From: CATQGW01 sp965262235
Lineage (GTDB): Bacteria; Chloroflexota; Dehalococcoidia; Bin125
Direction of reading: 5' to 3'
Assembly (NCBI GenBank): GCA_965262235.1
Contig: OZ253504.1
Span: forward strand, 1,984,001-2,048,000
Length of the DNA: 64,000 nucleotides
This document shows, piece by piece, positions 63,074-64,000 of the stretch. The position numbers and the translations under genes are program-made. The notes under the pieces were generated by a model. It saw nothing but the letters and a program-made list of their open reading frames with translations, did not search any database and had not been told where the DNA came from. Each line of letters starts with the position of its first letter. Position 1 is the stretch's first letter.

Positions 63074-64000
63074 ATGGCCAGGTTTGATGTTCTGATTCGC
63101 GGCGGCACGGTGGTCGATGGGACCCGGGTGCCGAAGTTCAAGGCCGATATGGGGATCAAGGATGGTCGTGTCGCCCAGGTCGGCGGCAGGATGGACCCGG
63201 CCGACGCTGACCAGGTGCTTGAGGCCGATGGTTTAATCGTCGCGCCCGGCTTCGTCGACCTGCACACCCACTACGACGCGCAGATCCAGTGGGACCCCTA
63301 CTGCACCATTTCGGGCTGGCACGGTGTCACCTCGGTGGTGCTCGGCAACTGCGGCTTCGGCTTCGCGCCGGTTCGCGAGGAGGAGCGCGACCGCGCGATG
63401 CTGACCATGTCGCGCACCGAGGCGATCCCCTTCGAATCGATGAAGGAAGGAATGCTCTGGGACTGGATCACCTTTCCCGAGTTCCTCGAGTCGCTCGACC
63501 GCATCCCCAAGGGCGTCAACTGCCTCTCCTACGTGCCGCTGGCCCCGCTCATGACCTGGGTGATGGGCCTCGAGGCGGCCAAGCACCGCCGCGCCACCGA
63601 CGAAGAGATCGCCGAGATGCAGAGGCTCCTGCACGAGGCGATGGATGCCGGCGCCTGCGGCTGGTCGACCCAGCGGCTCGGCGTCAACTCGGTGCAGGCC
63701 GACTACGACGGCACCCCGATGGTGACCGACATCATGAGCGACAACGAATGCCTGGCGTTGGCCGAGGTGCTCGCCGAGCGGGACGAAGGCTTCATCCAGA
63801 TCACCCAGTTCACCGGTGACCTCGATGTCGACCTCGAGTTCCAGTCGAAGCTTGCGGCGACGGCCAAGCGGCCGATTCTGCACAACATCGTCGTGGTGAG
63901 TCCCAAGACGCCGGACGTGCACCGCGACCGGATGAAGTGGCTCGAAGAGTGCAACGCACGCGGCGAGCCGATCTTCGGTCAGGGCGCGACGATCCGCGTC
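63074..64000 (+). CDS. N-acyl-D-amino-acid deacylase-like amidohydrolase, tandem copy 3 (3' end cut by window)
   Basis: First 309 codons, open to the last base. Nearly identical to copy 2 over most of its length (FKADMGIKDGRVAQVGG, then EMQRLLHEAMDAGACGWSTQRLGVNSVQ) but with a stretch at about 63296-63371 whose DNA matches copy 1 instead. After residue 275 it differs from both (IVVVSPKTPDVHRDRMKWLEE). GGAGGAG precedes the ATG. HTHYDAQ and GNCG metal motifs are intact, so it is presumably active. Confidence 0.85.
   Translation, partial: MARFDVLIRGGTVVDGTRVPKFKADMGIKDGRVAQVGGRMDPADADQVLEADGLIVAPGFVDLHTHYDAQIQWDPYCTISGWHGVTSVVLGNCGFGFAPVREEERDRAMLTMSRTEAIPFESMKEGMLWDWITFPEFLESLDRIPKGVNCLSYVPLAPLMTWVMGLEAAKHRRATDEEIAEMQRLLHEAMDAGACGWSTQRLGVNSVQADYDGTPMVTDIMSDNECLALAEVLAERDEGFIQITQFTGDLDVDLEFQSKLAATAKRPILHNIVVVSPKTPDVHRDRMKWLEECNARGEPIFGQGATIRV

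Overview
The window is 64 kb of GC-rich, gene-dense bacterial chromosome. No tRNA, rRNA, CRISPR array, transposase or phage gene was seen. Gene content points to a free-living heterotroph with a cell wall (murA, mreB), an F-type proton ATP synthase, a Rex redox regulator, luciferase-family flavin enzymes and expanded D-aminoacylase-type amidohydrolases. This mix resembles Chloroflexota (Dehalococcoidia/SAR202-like). That placement is inference from gene content, and a GC-rich actinobacterium-like lineage is not excluded.

Layout: 0-4.8 kb holds a 5'-open membrane protein, comB, pyrF, an MFS transporter and a bifunctional-nuclease-family gene. 4.9-13.4 kb is the ATP synthase operon atpI-B-E-F-H-A-G-(HAD phosphatase)-D-C. 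A good match to a Rex operator overlaps its promoter, and rex itself lies 11 kb downstream. AtpB carries an insertion of about 200 residues. 13.4-21 kb holds murA (with Asp in place of the fosfomycin-target Cys), mreB, rex, an aldo/keto reductase, an unknown gene and gyrA. A small palindromic repeat element follows gyrA. 21-25.4 kb holds an amidohydrolase, an orphan restriction-like nuclease and a repeat-rich gap. 25.4-34.9 kb holds a flavin-dependent oxidoreductase, an acetoacetate-decarboxylase-like protein, a haloacetate-dehalogenase-like hydrolase, leuD, a Uma2 nuclease plus its decayed duplicate, two tiny ORFs (one Cys-rich, one His/Asp-rich), leuB and a single-chain biotin-dependent acyl-CoA carboxylase. 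35-43.4 kb is a peptide-type ABC locus with two permeases and three tandem Tat-type lipoprotein binding proteins, each with an unusual Gln/Met-rich linker. No ATPase genes are present in it. 43.4-48.6 kb holds toxin-antitoxin-like modules (one broken by an amber codon), a class III aminotransferase, a second LLM oxidoreductase and a winged-helix regulator. 48.3-54.2 kb has two intact type-B carboxylesterases, three decayed esterase tails, a duplicated leuC 3' end and an uncharacterised two-gene unit. 54.2-57.5 kb is leuA-leuC. 57.6-59 kb is a HigB/HigA-ImmA pair. 59.1-64 kb holds three tandem N-acyl-D-amino-acid-deacylase-like genes, the last cut by the window end.

How it fits together: leucine synthesis is split into leuDB and leuAC loci 25 kb apart. 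The peptide ABC components and the four amidohydrolases suggest scavenging of peptides and N-acylated or D-amino-acid compounds. Redox state probably feeds into ATP synthase transcription through Rex. The accessory stretches (24.5-25, 29.8-30.3, 43.5-46.5, 48.1-54.2 and 57.5-59 kb) show repeated duplication, deletion and decay.
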